Below are positions 17,877 through 27,114 of a DNA stretch of 64,000 nucleotides, one piece after another. Made by a program: the position numbers and the translations under genes. The DNA is from Pseudomonadota bacterium (GTDB lineage: Bacteria; Pseudomonadota; Gammaproteobacteria; Xanthomonadales; Ahniellaceae): positions 108,265 to 172,264 of the forward strand of contig JALHNO010000010.1 of NCBI GenBank assembly GCA_022843465.1. The letters are read 5' to 3'. The notes beneath the pieces are model-generated. The model searched no databases and was not told where the DNA came from. It worked only from the letters and a program-made list of their open reading frames with translations. Positions within the stretch are counted from its first letter, which is position 1. Each line of letters starts with the position of its first letter.

Positions 17877-18833
17877 ATGAAGCCAATGTTGCGAGGGGCC
17901 CTGATGCTCTGCGCAGCCGCAGCACTTGCCGGCTGCCAGAGCATGCCGGCGACGCGGTCCAGTCAGACCGGGCCCGCTTGCGCGCTGCCTCCGGTAGCCA
18001 ATGACGCCTTCCTGTCGACGCTCTGGCAACAACGCGCCGCCGAATACGATGCGCTGAGCCTGCAGGTGTATGCACGCGCGCTTGAGCGGCTGGATCTGGC
18101 GATGGCAGATCCGCAATGGAATGCGCTGTCCGATACCGAACGCGTGGACGCGCCAGCCAGTCAAGGCGTTGCCGTCATCACGGATGTCGATGAGACCCTG
18201 GTCGACAATTCCGCGTTCGCGGTGCGCGAGATGCGCGAGCCGACCAGCGGATGCCAGAGCCCGGCCGAAGCGCGCGAAGCCTGGGCGCTGCGCTGGCGCG
18301 ACTGGGTGCAGTCGGCACAGGCGCCCGCGCTCGCCGGCGCTGCCGAATTCATGCAGATGGCGACCCAGCGTGGCGCAACGGTGTTTTATGTGACCAATCG
18401 CAAGGACGACGAAAAATCAGCCACTTGCGAAAACCTGCGTGCGACCGGATTTCCGCTCAGCGACTGCGCCCGTCAGGTGCTGACCCGCAATGAAGAGGCT
18501 GGCCGCGGCCGCGACAAGGTGTCACGCCGCCAGCAGGTTGCCGCGCACTATCGAGTGCTCATGCTGTTCGGAGACAACCTCGGTGATTTCGCCGGCGGCG
18601 TACTGGACAGCGAGGCCGAGCGCGATCAGTTGGTCGCCGCCAGGCAATCCTGGTGGGGCGAGCGCTGGTTCATCCTGCCCAATCCCAGCTACGGCAGCTG
18701 GGAAGAGGTCCTCGGGCGCATTCTCGAACGCCCCGATGATTTTGCCACCGCCGGCGAGCGCGCGGCCTATGTACGTGAACTGAAGCAGAAAAAACTCGAA
18801 GACTGTCGCCAGCGGGATTGCCTGAAGCCATGA
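17877..18833 (+). CDS. Class C acid phosphatase / 5'-nucleotidase lipoprotein, e(P4) family
   Basis: A 318-residue lipoprotein with a signal ending in the lipobox LAGC (Cys at residue 19). The HAD nucleophile motif is DVDETLVDN near residues 102-110. A second motif, FYVTNRKDD, and the late acidic motif FGDNLGDF complete the class C active site. Relatives release phosphate from nucleotides at the outer membrane or in the periplasm. Its stop overlaps the pyrF start by four bases. This puts a nucleotide-scavenging enzyme in one unit with pyrimidine synthesis. Confidence 0.9.
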   Translation: MKPMLRGALMLCAAAALAGCQSMPATRSSQTGPACALPPVANDAFLSTLWQQRAAEYDALSLQVYARALERLDLAMADPQWNALSDTERVDAPASQGVAVITDVDETLVDNSAFAVREMREPTSGCQSPAEAREAWALRWRDWVQSAQAPALAGAAEFMQMATQRGATVFYVTNRKDDEKSATCENLRATGFPLSDCARQVLTRNEEAGRGRDKVSRRQQVAAHYRVLMLFGDNLGDFAGGVLDSEAERDQLVAARQSWWGERWFILPNPSYGSWEEVLGRILERPDDFATAGERAAYVRELKQKKLEDCRQRDCLKP

Positions 18834-19549
18834 ACGAAAACCTGAAGTCGCGCAAACCTGTCGCCGCCGCCGACCGGCTGATCTTCGCGCTCGACGTGGC
18901 AACCCGGGCCGAGGCCCTCGACTGGGTCGACCGCCTTGGCGACAGCGTGCAGTTCTACAAGATCGGTATGGAACTGCTGACCAGTGGTGACTACTTCCAG
19001 GTGCTCGACGATCTCGCCCGGCGCGGCAAGCGGATCTTTGTCGACCTGAAATTCTTCGATGTGCCGGCAACCGTGGCGGCTGCGGTAAAGGGCCTGACCC
19101 GTTACCCGGTCGATTTCTGCACCGTGCATGGCAACAACGCCATGCTGCAGGCAGCGGTGGCGGTCAAGGGCAATATCCAACTGCTGGGCGTTACCGCGCT
19201 GACCAGTCTCGACGAACAGGATCTGGCCGACCTCGGCTTCCAGTGCGACCCGCGTGCGTTGGTGCTGTCACGCGCGCGCGCCGCGCTCGCGGCAGGTTGC
19301 GATGGTGTGGTCTCGTCCGGGCTTGAGGTCGCCGAGTTGCGTCGCGAACTCGATCATCGTCTGGTCGTGGTCTGCCCTGGCATCCGGCCGGTCGCCAATA
19401 GCGACGACCAGAAACGCACGGTCGATGTGGCGCAGGCGTTCGAGAACGGCGCCGACTACATTGTGGTGGGACGTCCGATCCGCCAGGCAGCCGATCCGCG
19501 CGCTGCCGCCGAGTCGATCCAGGCAAGTATCCGGCAGATCTTCGCCTGA
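18830..19549 (+). CDS. pyrF: Orotidine-5'-phosphate decarboxylase
   Basis: A 239-residue TIM-barrel enzyme that makes UMP from OMP, the last step of de novo pyrimidine synthesis. The active-site motif FVDLKFFDVPATV near residues 69-81 has the Asp-Lys-Asp set, although the residue between Lys and Asp is Phe-Phe where many relatives have FHD. The phosphate-binding end CPGIRP and VGRPIR are intact. I start at ATG 18830, which overlaps the phosphatase stop as ATGA; GCC-type residues before it have no family match. Confidence 0.94.
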   Translation: MNENLKSRKPVAAADRLIFALDVATRAEALDWVDRLGDSVQFYKIGMELLTSGDYFQVLDDLARRGKRIFVDLKFFDVPATVAAAVKGLTRYPVDFCTVHGNNAMLQAAVAVKGNIQLLGVTALTSLDEQDLADLGFQCDPRALVLSRARAALAAGCDGVVSSGLEVAELRRELDHRLVVVCPGIRPVANSDDQKRTVDVAQAFENGADYIVVGRPIRQAADPRAAAESIQASIRQIFA

Positions 19550-19702
19550 CCCGCCGCGGGGTCGCGCGGGGTAGTGGCGCCTGCGACCGTCGCGTTCACC
19601 CTGGTTCGGGCAGCAGGAGAACCGGGTGAATCCATTGCGGCCCGGACTGTCTCGAATTAAACCGTTACGTATCAACAAGTTGAAGCGCATTTGGTAAGGT
19701 AT

Positions 19703-19846
19703 TGCATTAACTGTGGGTTCCAAGCTACTCTTTCTGCAACACAAGCTTCACAGATAAGCACGAAAACTATAAACAACGCGCCCAACTTCCCCCTCCCGGC
19801 TATGCCGGTTGTTCAGATGGTCCGAAAGGGCCATCTGATTTTTTTT
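19703..19846 (+). ncRNA. Candidate small RNA between pyrF and lipoprotein gene
   Basis: In the 524-base gap a distinctly AT-richer stretch ends in a strong intrinsic terminator. Before it, AACAA near 19771 can pair with TTGTT near 19808, enclosing a small hairpin CCGGC-TAT-GCCGG. An unpaired CCCCCTCCC run (19789-19797) is complementary to a Shine-Dalgarno sequence. No open frame of use fits. The 5' end is not defined: TTGAAG at 19680 has only poor -10 partners. Start position is approximate. Confidence 0.45.
19813..19846 (+). terminator. Strong Rho-independent terminator
   Basis: TCAGATGG-TCC, a GAAA tetraloop, then GGG-CCATCTGA form an 11-bp stem followed by eight T. It lies 264 bases after the pyrF stop and 228 before the next gene, so it may end pyrF transcripts or an independent small RNA. 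Confidence 0.9.
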
Positions 19847-20073
19847 GTGGCGGCGCGAAAAGACGTGTCTGGTCGGGCGCTTCCATGTGAAATCGGGCGC
19901 GTGAGGCGATACTTCGGTCCGGATAACGCGTTTTTTACGCAACCTGGTGTCAAATGCCGAGACCTTGACCCTGGGGAATGGGCTGGGTGCAAGTGGGCCA
20001 ATCGCGCACGCACTTGCCAATGGGCCGCACTCGGCCCACCATTCCCGGCCCTGAAACGATGGAGCGTTTTGTC

Positions 20074-20997
20074 ATGAATCTCAAACTCAGCTCGCTGTCC
20101 CTGGCTTTGTTCGCGGCGCTCTCGCTGACGGCCTGCGGTGACAAGGAGTCCAAGACCGCAGACGCCGCCAAGGCCGCTGTAGCAGCCACGGCCGCGTCGC
20201 CCCAGGCGGCCATCGAGGCGGCGGCCAAGAGCATGCGGGACGGCAATCTGAAGGCCATCGTCGAAACCAGCGTGCCCCCGCAGTACCTGGACCAGGTGCG
20301 TGGCAAGTGGGCCGAGAAGATGAGCGCGGATCCGATCACCGATGCCGACCGCGCCGAGTTCAAGGAAAACCTGGACAAGCTGACCGCAGCCGATGCCGAA
20401 GCCAGGCTCTGGGCCGAGCTGGAGCCGCTGCTGACCCAGAAGCAGGCCGAGCTGAGCATGCAGATGCCGATGTTGATCGGCATTGGCCGCGGCGTCATCG
20501 CTTCCGGCGTTCAGCAGCGTGAAGACCTCAACGAAGCCCAGAAGACCCAGGCGCTCGCCGCTGTCGATGCGTTTGCCAGTTGGGCAGAGACCGCCAAGTT
20601 CACCGACCCGGTTCTGGCGCAGAAATCCATCGGCGTTGTCTGCAAGACCGCGCGCGACCTCGATCTGCAGTCGCTCGATGCGGTACGCGCCTTGAATTTT
20701 GACCAGGCGCTGGCGAAGGGCGATATCGCGTTCAACGGTATAAAGCAGTTGCTGGAAGTCTATGGCTTCTCGCTCAACCAGACCTTCGACAGTGTCCGCA
20801 CCGAGCTGGTTTCCGAGAGTGCCGAGGCCGCCAAGGTCAAGGTCAACTACCAAATGTTGGGTACCCCGCTGACCTTCGAGACCGACATGGTGAAGTTCGA
20901 TGGTCGCTGGTATGGCAAGGAATCTCTGAGCAATCTGCAGAAGCAGGCGGCCGAAGGAGAGGTCGCTGCGGTCGAGGGATCGGAATCCAACGGTTGA
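20074..20997 (+). CDS. Predicted lipoprotein of unknown function
   Basis: A 307-residue protein. Residues 1-20 are a signal with the lipobox LTAC, so Cys21 would be lipidated. A short Ala/Lys-rich linker follows (about 27-50), and the rest is mostly helical and Glu/Ala-rich, ending in a segment with beta character, VKVNYQMLGTPLTFETDMVKFDGRWYGKE. I do not recognise the family. The closing segment resembles the substrate-free folds seen in DUF4878-like lipoproteins, but this is weak. ATG 20074 is chosen because GGAG stands 9 bases upstream and it directly precedes the signal; ATG 20059 is possible. Confidence 0.7.
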   Translation: MNLKLSSLSLALFAALSLTACGDKESKTADAAKAAVAATAASPQAAIEAAAKSMRDGNLKAIVETSVPPQYLDQVRGKWAEKMSADPITDADRAEFKENLDKLTAADAEARLWAELEPLLTQKQAELSMQMPMLIGIGRGVIASGVQQREDLNEAQKTQALAAVDAFASWAETAKFTDPVLAQKSIGVVCKTARDLDLQSLDAVRALNFDQALAKGDIAFNGIKQLLEVYGFSLNQTFDSVRTELVSESAEAAKVKVNYQMLGTPLTFETDMVKFDGRWYGKESLSNLQKQAAEGEVAAVEGSESNG

Positions 20998-21037
20998 CCG
21001 ACCTCGGATCGTCCTGTCGCAACTTGGGGACCCGTCC

Positions 21038-23560
21038 ATGGCCATACATCCGATGAGCATGCCCGGAACAGCGGTGCCAGAAATCCGCGCACCGCTGCCG
21101 TGGCGGATTCTGGGGGCGTTGATCCGCCCCTGGCTCAAGATCAAGACCGAGCCGCCGCAGCCCGAGCAACGACTTGAGAGCAGCGATGCCCCGGTCGTGT
21201 ATCTGCTGGAGCGCTACGGCCTGTCCAATGCGCTGATCCTCGAAGAGGCCTGCCGTCAGCATCAGTTGCCGCCGCCGCTGTTGCCGATGCCGGGCGGCTA
21301 TCTGCGCAAGCAGCGCTCGCTGCTGGCCCTGTCGCGACGCGAGGGCTCGGGCATCTTCGGACGTCCGCGCAATCGTACGCACTCGGAAGGCCTGGCCCAG
21401 CTGGTGGTGGCGGTGCGTGCCAATCCGGCCCTGGATGTGCGGGTGGTGCCGGTATCGATCTTCGTCGGCCGCGCCCCGGCGCGCGAGTCGGGCTGGTTCA
21501 GCGTCCTGTTCTCCGAGAACTGGGCGATGGTGGGTCGCTTCCGGCGTTTTCTGGCCGTGCTGCTGAACGGTCGCGACACCATCGTGCATTTTTCCGAGAC
21601 CATCAGCCTGCGCGAAGTGGTCAGCGAGGGCATGGACGTCGAGCGCACCGTGCGCAAGGCCAGCCGGGTCATGCGCGCGCATTTCTCGCGTTTGCGTACC
21701 GCCGTCATCGGCCCGGATCTTTCGCATCGACGCACCCTGATCGATGCCGTGATGAATGCCGATCCGGTGCGTCAGGCGATGCTGACCACGGCCAGCAAGG
21801 AATCGCTGTCGAGCACCCAGGTCGAGGGACGTGCGCGCTCCTATGCCTGGGAAGTCGCCGCCGACTATTCGCCGCCGGCAGTGCGCTCAGCCTCTTTCCT
21901 GCTCAAGTCGGTCTGGACCAAGTTGTTCGACGGCATCCAGATCCACCACTTCGATACCCTCAAGCAGGTCGCGCCCGGCCACGAAGTGATCTACGTGCCC
22001 TGCCACCGCAGTCATATGGACTATCTGCTGGTGTCCTATCTGCTGTACGAGAACGGCATCGTGCCGCCGCATATCGCCGCTGGCGTCAATCTCAATCTGC
22101 CGGTGATCGGTGGCTTGTTGCGCAAGGGCGGTGCGTTTTTCCTGCGTCGCAGCTTCAAGGCCAATGCGCTGTATTCAGCGGTGTTCTCCGAGTACGTGAC
22201 GCAATTGTTCCGCCGCGGGGTATCCCTCGAGTACTTCATCGAGGGTGGCCGCAGTCGCAGCGGCCGGCTGCTCGATCCGCGTGCCGGCATGCTGGCGATG
22301 ACGGTCAAGAGTTTCCTCGCCGAGTCGCGCCGGCCGGTGGTGTTCCAGCCGGTCTACATCGGCTATGAGCGTCTGCTCGAAGGCAAGTCCTATATCGGTG
22401 AGCTTTCGGGCCAGCCCAAGGAAAAGGAATCCCTGTTCGGGCTGCTGCGTTCGCTCAAGCTGCTGCGTGAGCGCTATGGCAAGGTCGCGGTCAGTTTTGG
22501 CGAGCCGATCCATCTGGTCTCGCATCTTGATGCGGCCGCGCCCAACTGGCGTCAGGACGCCCGCGACAGCGATCGACCGGAGTGGTTCGGCGCCACGGTC
22601 AATGCATTGGCCGACCGGATTGCCGTCAACATCAATCGTAGCGCCGACGTCAATCCGGTCAACCTGCTCGCGCTCGCCCTGCTGGCGACACCCAAGCATG
22701 CGATGGCCGAGGACGATCTGCTGCGTCAGATCGGCCTGTTCAAGCAATTGATCGAAGTGCTGCCGTATTCCGATCGGGTCACCATGACCGCGATGAGCCC
22801 GGCCGAAATCATCGCCTACGGCGAGCGCATGAAGGTGATCGAGCGCGTCAAGCATCCGCTCGGTGATGTGCTGCGCGCCGAAGGTGACAACGGCGTGCTG
22901 CTGAGCTATTTCCGCAACAATGTGCTGCACCTGCTGGCGACACCGGCCTGGGTCGCCTGCTGTTTTCTCAATAACCGGCGGCTGCAGCGTGCCACCGTCG
23001 AGCGGCTCGGTCGCTTCATCTATCCGTTTCTGCAGGGCGAGCTGTTCCTGGCCTGGGATGCCGAAGGCTTTGCTGCCGAGGTTCAGAAGACGGTCGAGGT
23101 CTTTGTCGGGATGGGTCTGCTCGAGTACGAGGACGAGGGCAAGTATCTGCGCCGTCGCATCGGCCAGACTGACGAGGCCTACCAGCTACGGGTGATCGCG
23201 ATGAGTCTGCTGCAGGCGTTCGAGCGCTATTACATCGCGCTCGCCCTGCTGGTGAAGAGTGGTCCTGGCGTGCTGTCGACATCGGAACTGGAAAACCACT
23301 GTCAGCACACCGCGCAGCGGCTGTCCCTGCTGCATACGCAGGCGGCACCGGAGTTCTTCGACAAGTCCCTGTTCCGCGGATTCATCGGCGTCCTGCGCGA
23401 GCGCCGGATTGTCTGGTTGAACGATCAGGCCAAGCTCGATTTCGGCGATGAACTCGGTGCCATGGCGAGCGATTCCAAGCTGATTCTCAGCCGCGAGCTG
23501 CGCCACTCGATCCTCAAGCTTGCCAGCGACCCCGATCGCAGCAACGAAGTGGCGGCATAG
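21038..23560 (+). CDS. plsB: Glycerol-3-phosphate acyltransferase PlsB
   Basis: An 840-residue inner-membrane enzyme that acylates position 1 of glycerol-3-phosphate to start phospholipid synthesis. Acyltransferase block I is CHRSHMDYLLVSYLL with His323 and Asp328. Block II is KGGAFFLRRSFK, block III FIEGGRSRSGRLLDPR, and block IV includes PVYIGYERLLEGKSYIGEL. The length is slightly above E. coli PlsB (807). It sits 40 bases after the lipoprotein stop on the same strand. Confidence 0.95.
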   Translation: MAIHPMSMPGTAVPEIRAPLPWRILGALIRPWLKIKTEPPQPEQRLESSDAPVVYLLERYGLSNALILEEACRQHQLPPPLLPMPGGYLRKQRSLLALSRREGSGIFGRPRNRTHSEGLAQLVVAVRANPALDVRVVPVSIFVGRAPARESGWFSVLFSENWAMVGRFRRFLAVLLNGRDTIVHFSETISLREVVSEGMDVERTVRKASRVMRAHFSRLRTAVIGPDLSHRRTLIDAVMNADPVRQAMLTTASKESLSSTQVEGRARSYAWEVAADYSPPAVRSASFLLKSVWTKLFDGIQIHHFDTLKQVAPGHEVIYVPCHRSHMDYLLVSYLLYENGIVPPHIAAGVNLNLPVIGGLLRKGGAFFLRRSFKANALYSAVFSEYVTQLFRRGVSLEYFIEGGRSRSGRLLDPRAGMLAMTVKSFLAESRRPVVFQPVYIGYERLLEGKSYIGELSGQPKEKESLFGLLRSLKLLRERYGKVAVSFGEPIHLVSHLDAAAPNWRQDARDSDRPEWFGATVNALADRIAVNINRSADVNPVNLLALALLATPKHAMAEDDLLRQIGLFKQLIEVLPYSDRVTMTAMSPAEIIAYGERMKVIERVKHPLGDVLRAEGDNGVLLSYFRNNVLHLLATPAWVACCFLNNRRLQRATVERLGRFIYPFLQGELFLAWDAEGFAAEVQKTVEVFVGMGLLEYEDEGKYLRRRIGQTDEAYQLRVIAMSLLQAFERYYIALALLVKSGPGVLSTSELENHCQHTAQRLSLLHTQAAPEFFDKSLFRGFIGVLRERRIVWLNDQAKLDFGDELGAMASDSKLILSRELRHSILKLASDPDRSNEVAA

Positions 23561-23573
23561 GGACCGGCGACCG

Positions 23574-23963
23574 ATGCGGCCGCCCGCGCGCGAGGCCTGG
23601 CGGCGATTGCCGTGGCGGCGCTGGATTGCCCGCGGCATCCTGCTTGGCCTGTGTGCTGCGACGGTGCTGGGCATCGCCGTGTTCGTCAGTCAGCGCGCAT
23701 CGCCGGGTGCTGCGCATCCGGGCCTGGCCGGCGGCTGGCTGGTCTACCTTGGGCTTGGGATTGCCAGCCTTGCGGCGCTGATCGCGTTGCTCGCCCGCCG
23801 CCGCCATGGACTGCGCGCACTGACCCTGATCAGTGTCCTGGTGTTTGCGTTTGAAGCCCTGCAGTTCGGCTGGGGACTGCATCTGGCGCGCGTGCCGATC
23901 GCCCTGCTGCTGGCCTGGTGGGCGGATCGCCAGCTACCCGCGATGCACGCATCGGAAGCGTGA
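23574..23963 (+). CDS. Small hypothetical membrane protein
   Basis: A 129-residue frame with a very basic N-terminus and about four hydrophobic segments (near 20-38, 54-74, 82-100 and 105-118). No family is recognised. It begins 13 bases after plsB and could share its transcript. The ribosome binding site is weak. Support is topology, spacing and the absence of a better frame, so it could be spurious. Confidence 0.5.
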   Translation: MRPPAREAWRRLPWRRWIARGILLGLCAATVLGIAVFVSQRASPGAAHPGLAGGWLVYLGLGIASLAALIALLARRRHGLRALTLISVLVFAFEALQFGWGLHLARVPIALLLAWWADRQLPAMHASEA

Positions 23964-23979
23964 TCGGCAGCGCGCCGGT

Positions 23980-24189
23980 TCAGGCGTCGAGATCCGGAAT
24001 CAGCTTGGATTCGTAGAACGAGATCATGTCCTTGATCTTCAGCTTGCGCTTCTTCATGCGCGTGAGGTGCAGCTGATCGGTGGCGATGTCCGAGGACAGC
24101 CGGTTGATCGCCTGATCGAGGTCGCGGTGCTCGACCTTCAACTCCATCAGGGCACGCGCGGCAGAAGCGGAATCGGTGCTGTCGTTCAT
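23980..24189 (-). CDS. YdcH family (DUF465) small protein
   Basis: A 69-residue, mostly helical protein. It has the family pattern: an N-terminal stretch with LKVEHRDLDQAINRL, then LTRMKKRKLKIKDMISFYE near the end. DUF465 proteins are common in proteobacteria and form short coiled coils. Their role is unknown. It is convergent with the small membrane protein and diverges from ttcA. Confidence 0.88.
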   Translation of the reverse strand: MNDSTDSASAARALMELKVEHRDLDQAINRLSSDIATDQLHLTRMKKRKLKIKDMISFYESKLIPDLDA

Positions 24190-24338
24190 GGTGGCTCGCG
24201 ATCGACTGGTGGCAGTCTAGCGCGAATGGTACGGCGATTCTCCGGCAGGCGGCGACCCCGGCAAGTCTGCGCCGTCCCTGGGCATCGGCCATTCTTCGCA
24301 ATGCCGTGCACACGACACCCCGGGTAGAGCTGCTCCGC

Positions 24339-24344
24339 TACAAT
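24339..24344 (+). promoter_or_regulatory. -10 element of ttcA, deciding its start
   Basis: TACAAT in the context GCTACAAT covers the first possible ATG of the frame (24343). Transcription would begin near 24351, so translation must use the next ATG at 24370, which has TGGAGG upstream. No good -35 is visible. Confidence 0.45.
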
Positions 24345-24369
24345 GACGACCCATTTTCTGGAGGCTGCC

Positions 24370-25257
24370 ATGAGCCTCGCCATCGATTCCGCCGATAGCC
24401 TCGAACATTCCCGCTTGACCAAGCGCCTGCGCCACCAGGTTGGCCAGGCCATTGCCGATTTCCGGATGATCGGCGAGGGCGACCGGGTCATGGTCTGCCT
24501 GTCCGGCGGCAAGGATTCCTACACCCTGCTCGATATCCTGCGCCAGTTGCAGGCGAAGGCGCCGGTGCGCTTTGAATTGCATGCGGTGCATCTGGATCAG
24601 AAGCAGCCGGATTACGATCCCGCCATCCTGCCGGCCTACCTCGAATCGATCGGCATGCCGTACACGATTCTGGAGCAGGACACCTACAGCGTGGTCAAGC
24701 GCGTGGTGCCGGAAGGCAAGACCATGTGCGGCCTGTGTTCGCGACTGCGCCGCGGCTCGCTGTACAGTTTTGCCGAGCGCGAGGGCTTTACCCGCATCGC
24801 ATTGGGCCACCATCGTGACGATATCGTCGAGACGATGTTTCTCAATCTCTTCTATCACGCCAAGCTGGCCGCGATGCCGCCCAAGCTGCAATCCGATGAT
24901 GGCAAGCACATCCTGATCCGGCCACTGGCCTACTGCGCGGAATCGGATATCGCGGCGTATTCTGCCGCCCGTCAGCATCCGATCATGCCGTGCAACCTCT
25001 GCGGTTCGCAGGAAACCCTGCAGCGCAAGGCGATCAAGGCCATGCTCGGTGAATGGGAGCGCCAGACACCCGGCCGCATCGACAATATCCTGCGTGGGCT
25101 GGGCGACATCCGGCCTTCGCAGCTGGCCGATCACAAGCTGTTTGATTTCGTCGGACTGGGCAGCGCTGTCGATACGGCTCAGCCCGGCTGGTCGACCGAC
25201 GAGCCTGCTGTGCCCGGGCGCCGACCGTTTCCGATCGCCCTGGTCGCCCAGGACTGA
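24370..25257 (+). CDS. ttcA: tRNA 2-thiocytidine synthetase TtcA
   Basis: A 295-residue enzyme that thiolates C32 of certain tRNAs. The PP-loop [12 protein letters not shown] (SGGKDS at 45-50) activates the base with ATP. The Fe-S ligands are present: CGLC (C120, C123) and the CNLC pair (C208, C211). [17 protein letters not shown] is also a family signature. TGGAGG nine bases before ATG 24370 and the -10 box over ATG 24343 support this start. The tail after residue 270 is variable. Confidence 0.95.
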   Translation: MSLAIDSADSLEHSRLTKRLRHQVGQAIADFRMIGEGDRVMVCLSGGKDSYTLLDILRQLQAKAPVRFELHAVHLDQKQPDYDPAILPAYLESIGMPYTILEQDTYSVVKRVVPEGKTMCGLCSRLRRGSLYSFAEREGFTRIALGHHRDDIVETMFLNLFYHAKLAAMPPKLQSDDGKHILIRPLAYCAESDIAAYSAARQHPIMPCNLCGSQETLQRKAIKAMLGEWERQTPGRIDNILRGLGDIRPSQLADHKLFDFVGLGSAVDTAQPGWSTDEPAVPGRRPFPIALVAQD

Positions 25258-25307
25258 TTTTCCACCCCTCGCTGCCGGTGTGGCCATGGCCGCGCCCTGG
25301 AGTTCGC

Positions 25308-26222
25308 ATGTTTTTTCGCAACGTCACCCTGTTTCGTTTCCCGGTAGAAAACCTCGCCAAGCTCAAGAACCTTGAAGAAAGGCTGGCCGAGCACGCCCTG
25401 CGGCCCTGCGGTCCACTGGAGTTGTCCACGCGCGGCTGGGTGTCGCCGTTCGGCCGCGGCGAGGAAGTCTTCAGCCACGCGGTCGGTCCCTACGTCCTGC
25501 TCAATCTCGGCGGAGAAGACAAGCTGCTGCCAGGCTCGGTGGTGAATCAGGCCCTCGGCGAGAAGCTGGAAAAGCTCGAGAAGCATCGCGGCAAGCCGGT
25601 CGGTGGCCGCGAGCGCCGCAAGCTCAAGGACGAGGTGCTGACCGAGTTGATGCCGCGTGCGCTGGCCCGGCCCAGTCGCCTGCTCGGCTATCTGGATACC
25701 GAGAAGGGCTGGATTGCGGTCGACAGCGCCTCGCGCAAGGCCGCCGAAACCTTCGTCAGCAAGCTGCGCGAGGCGCTCGGCAGCTTCCCGGCGGTCCAGG
25801 CCGAGGCCGAGGAATCGCCGCGTGCCGTGATGACCGAGTGGCTGATCGATGGCCGTCTGCCCAAGGGCTGGCAGCTCGGAGACGAGTGCGAGCTCAAGGA
25901 TCCGGCCGACCAGGGCGCCATCGTGCGCTGTCGCCGCCAGGAATTGGAGAGTGACGAGGTGCGCGAGCACCTGAAGAGCGGCAAGCAGGTCACCCAGCTG
26001 GCCCTGGTGTTCGAGGACCGGATGCGCTTCGTGCTGGACGAGAATCTGGCGGTCCGCAAGTTCAAACTACTGGATATTGCGACCGAATCCTTGGAAAGTG
26101 GCGACCGTGCCTCGGCGAATGCTGAACTGGATGCACGCTTCGCCTTGATGTCACACGAATTGGCTTTACTTCTCGGTGCAATCGAAACGATATTCGGGGT
26201 GCCGCGCCCGCACGGGGGATAG
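25308..26222 (+). CDS. rdgC: Recombination-associated protein RdgC
   Basis: A 304-residue protein that forms a ring dimer on double-stranded DNA and limits RecA activity. The start MFFRNVTLFRFP, the segment WVSPFGRGEEVFSH and the C-terminal QVTQLALVFEDRMRFVLDENLAVRKFKLLD are characteristic. The length is normal (303 in E. coli). GGAG precedes the ATG at 25308; the ten upstream in-frame residues have no family match. It stands 50 bases after ttcA. Confidence 0.94.
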   Translation: MFFRNVTLFRFPVENLAKLKNLEERLAEHALRPCGPLELSTRGWVSPFGRGEEVFSHAVGPYVLLNLGGEDKLLPGSVVNQALGEKLEKLEKHRGKPVGGRERRKLKDEVLTELMPRALARPSRLLGYLDTEKGWIAVDSASRKAAETFVSKLREALGSFPAVQAEAEESPRAVMTEWLIDGRLPKGWQLGDECELKDPADQGAIVRCRRQELESDEVREHLKSGKQVTQLALVFEDRMRFVLDENLAVRKFKLLDIATESLESGDRASANAELDARFALMSHELALLLGAIETIFGVPRPHGG

Positions 26223-26260
26223 TCCTCCTGGCGGCGGGCCCCAAGGCTGAACAGGGCACA

Positions 26261-27028
26261 ATGGAACCGCAGGCCGAACAGTTCGTCGATCTGGAAACGC
26301 CCAACGGCAGGACCGTACGCGTGCTCACGCGGACTCATCCGCGCGCGCGCCGGCTGTCGCTGACGGTGGGGGCTGGCGGTCCCCGGCTTTCCGCGCCGGC
26401 GGGCACGCACCATTCCACGATGCGGGCTTTCCTGCGCGAGAACGCGCTCTGGGTTCAGAAGAAGCTGCGCGAACTGGACCTGACCTCGCGCAAGCTGGCG
26501 CCGCCGACGCCCGGTCGCGCCGAAACCCTGGCTTTCCGTGGTGTCGAACTGCCGGTCCGATGGGAGTACGGCGCCTTCCCGCGGGTCCGGCTCGAGCGCA
26601 ATGAACTGGTGATCAGTCTGAACCTTGGTCATGCCGAAGTGGCGCGCCATGCCCAGCGCGCGATGCGAAATTTTCTGGTCAGCGAGATGCGCCGGGAGGT
26701 CTCGCGCCTGGTTGCCTACTATTCGTTGCTGGTCGGCAAGACTCCGACCGCGTTCCGCTTCATCCCGATGCGCACGCTCTGGGGCAGTCTCAGCAGCGGC
26801 GGCCGGATGTCACTGGATCTTTCCCTTATCCTGGCGCCGCCCAAGGCGCTGGAATACGTCATCGTTCACGAGATGTGCCATCTCTGGGTGCGCAATCACG
26901 GACCAAGATTCTGGGCGCGGGTGGCCCAGGTGTTTCCCGATGTCGACCAGCAGCGCGATTGGCTCAATGAGCAGGGTCACAGCATCAAGCATGAGATATC
27001 ACGGTGGATCGGCGTCCGCATGGACTAG
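26261..27028 (+). CDS. YgjP-like metal-dependent hydrolase (M48-like, DUF45)
   Basis: A 255-residue protein with the zinc motif HEMCHLWVRNHGPRFW, of the HE-x-x-H-x-(8)-H type, near residues 205-220. The segment RTLWGSLSSGGRMSLDLSLILAP before it (W-G-S/C-x-S) is typical of YgjP/WLM-like members. E. coli YgjP is reported as a UTP pyrophosphatase, while other relatives are metalloproteases. The substrate here is unknown. It follows rdgC by 38 bases on the same strand. Confidence 0.87.
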   Translation: MEPQAEQFVDLETPNGRTVRVLTRTHPRARRLSLTVGAGGPRLSAPAGTHHSTMRAFLRENALWVQKKLRELDLTSRKLAPPTPGRAETLAFRGVELPVRWEYGAFPRVRLERNELVISLNLGHAEVARHAQRAMRNFLVSEMRREVSRLVAYYSLLVGKTPTAFRFIPMRTLWGSLSSGGRMSLDLSLILAPPKALEYVIVHEMCHLWVRNHGPRFWARVAQVFPDVDQQRDWLNEQGHSIKHEISRWIGVRMD

Positions 27029-27114
27029 CGGAAACTCTTGAGATCTCCGCGGCAACCGCTCCTGCCTTGCCCAATCTTCGTCCATCCGTTGACTCGTACG
27101 CGGTTCGGGTGCCG

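Noticed and set aside
19689..19707. Sigma-54 like element (TTGGTAAG ... TTGCA) before the candidate small RNA
   Set aside because: The GG to GC spacing is 9 bases instead of the required 10.
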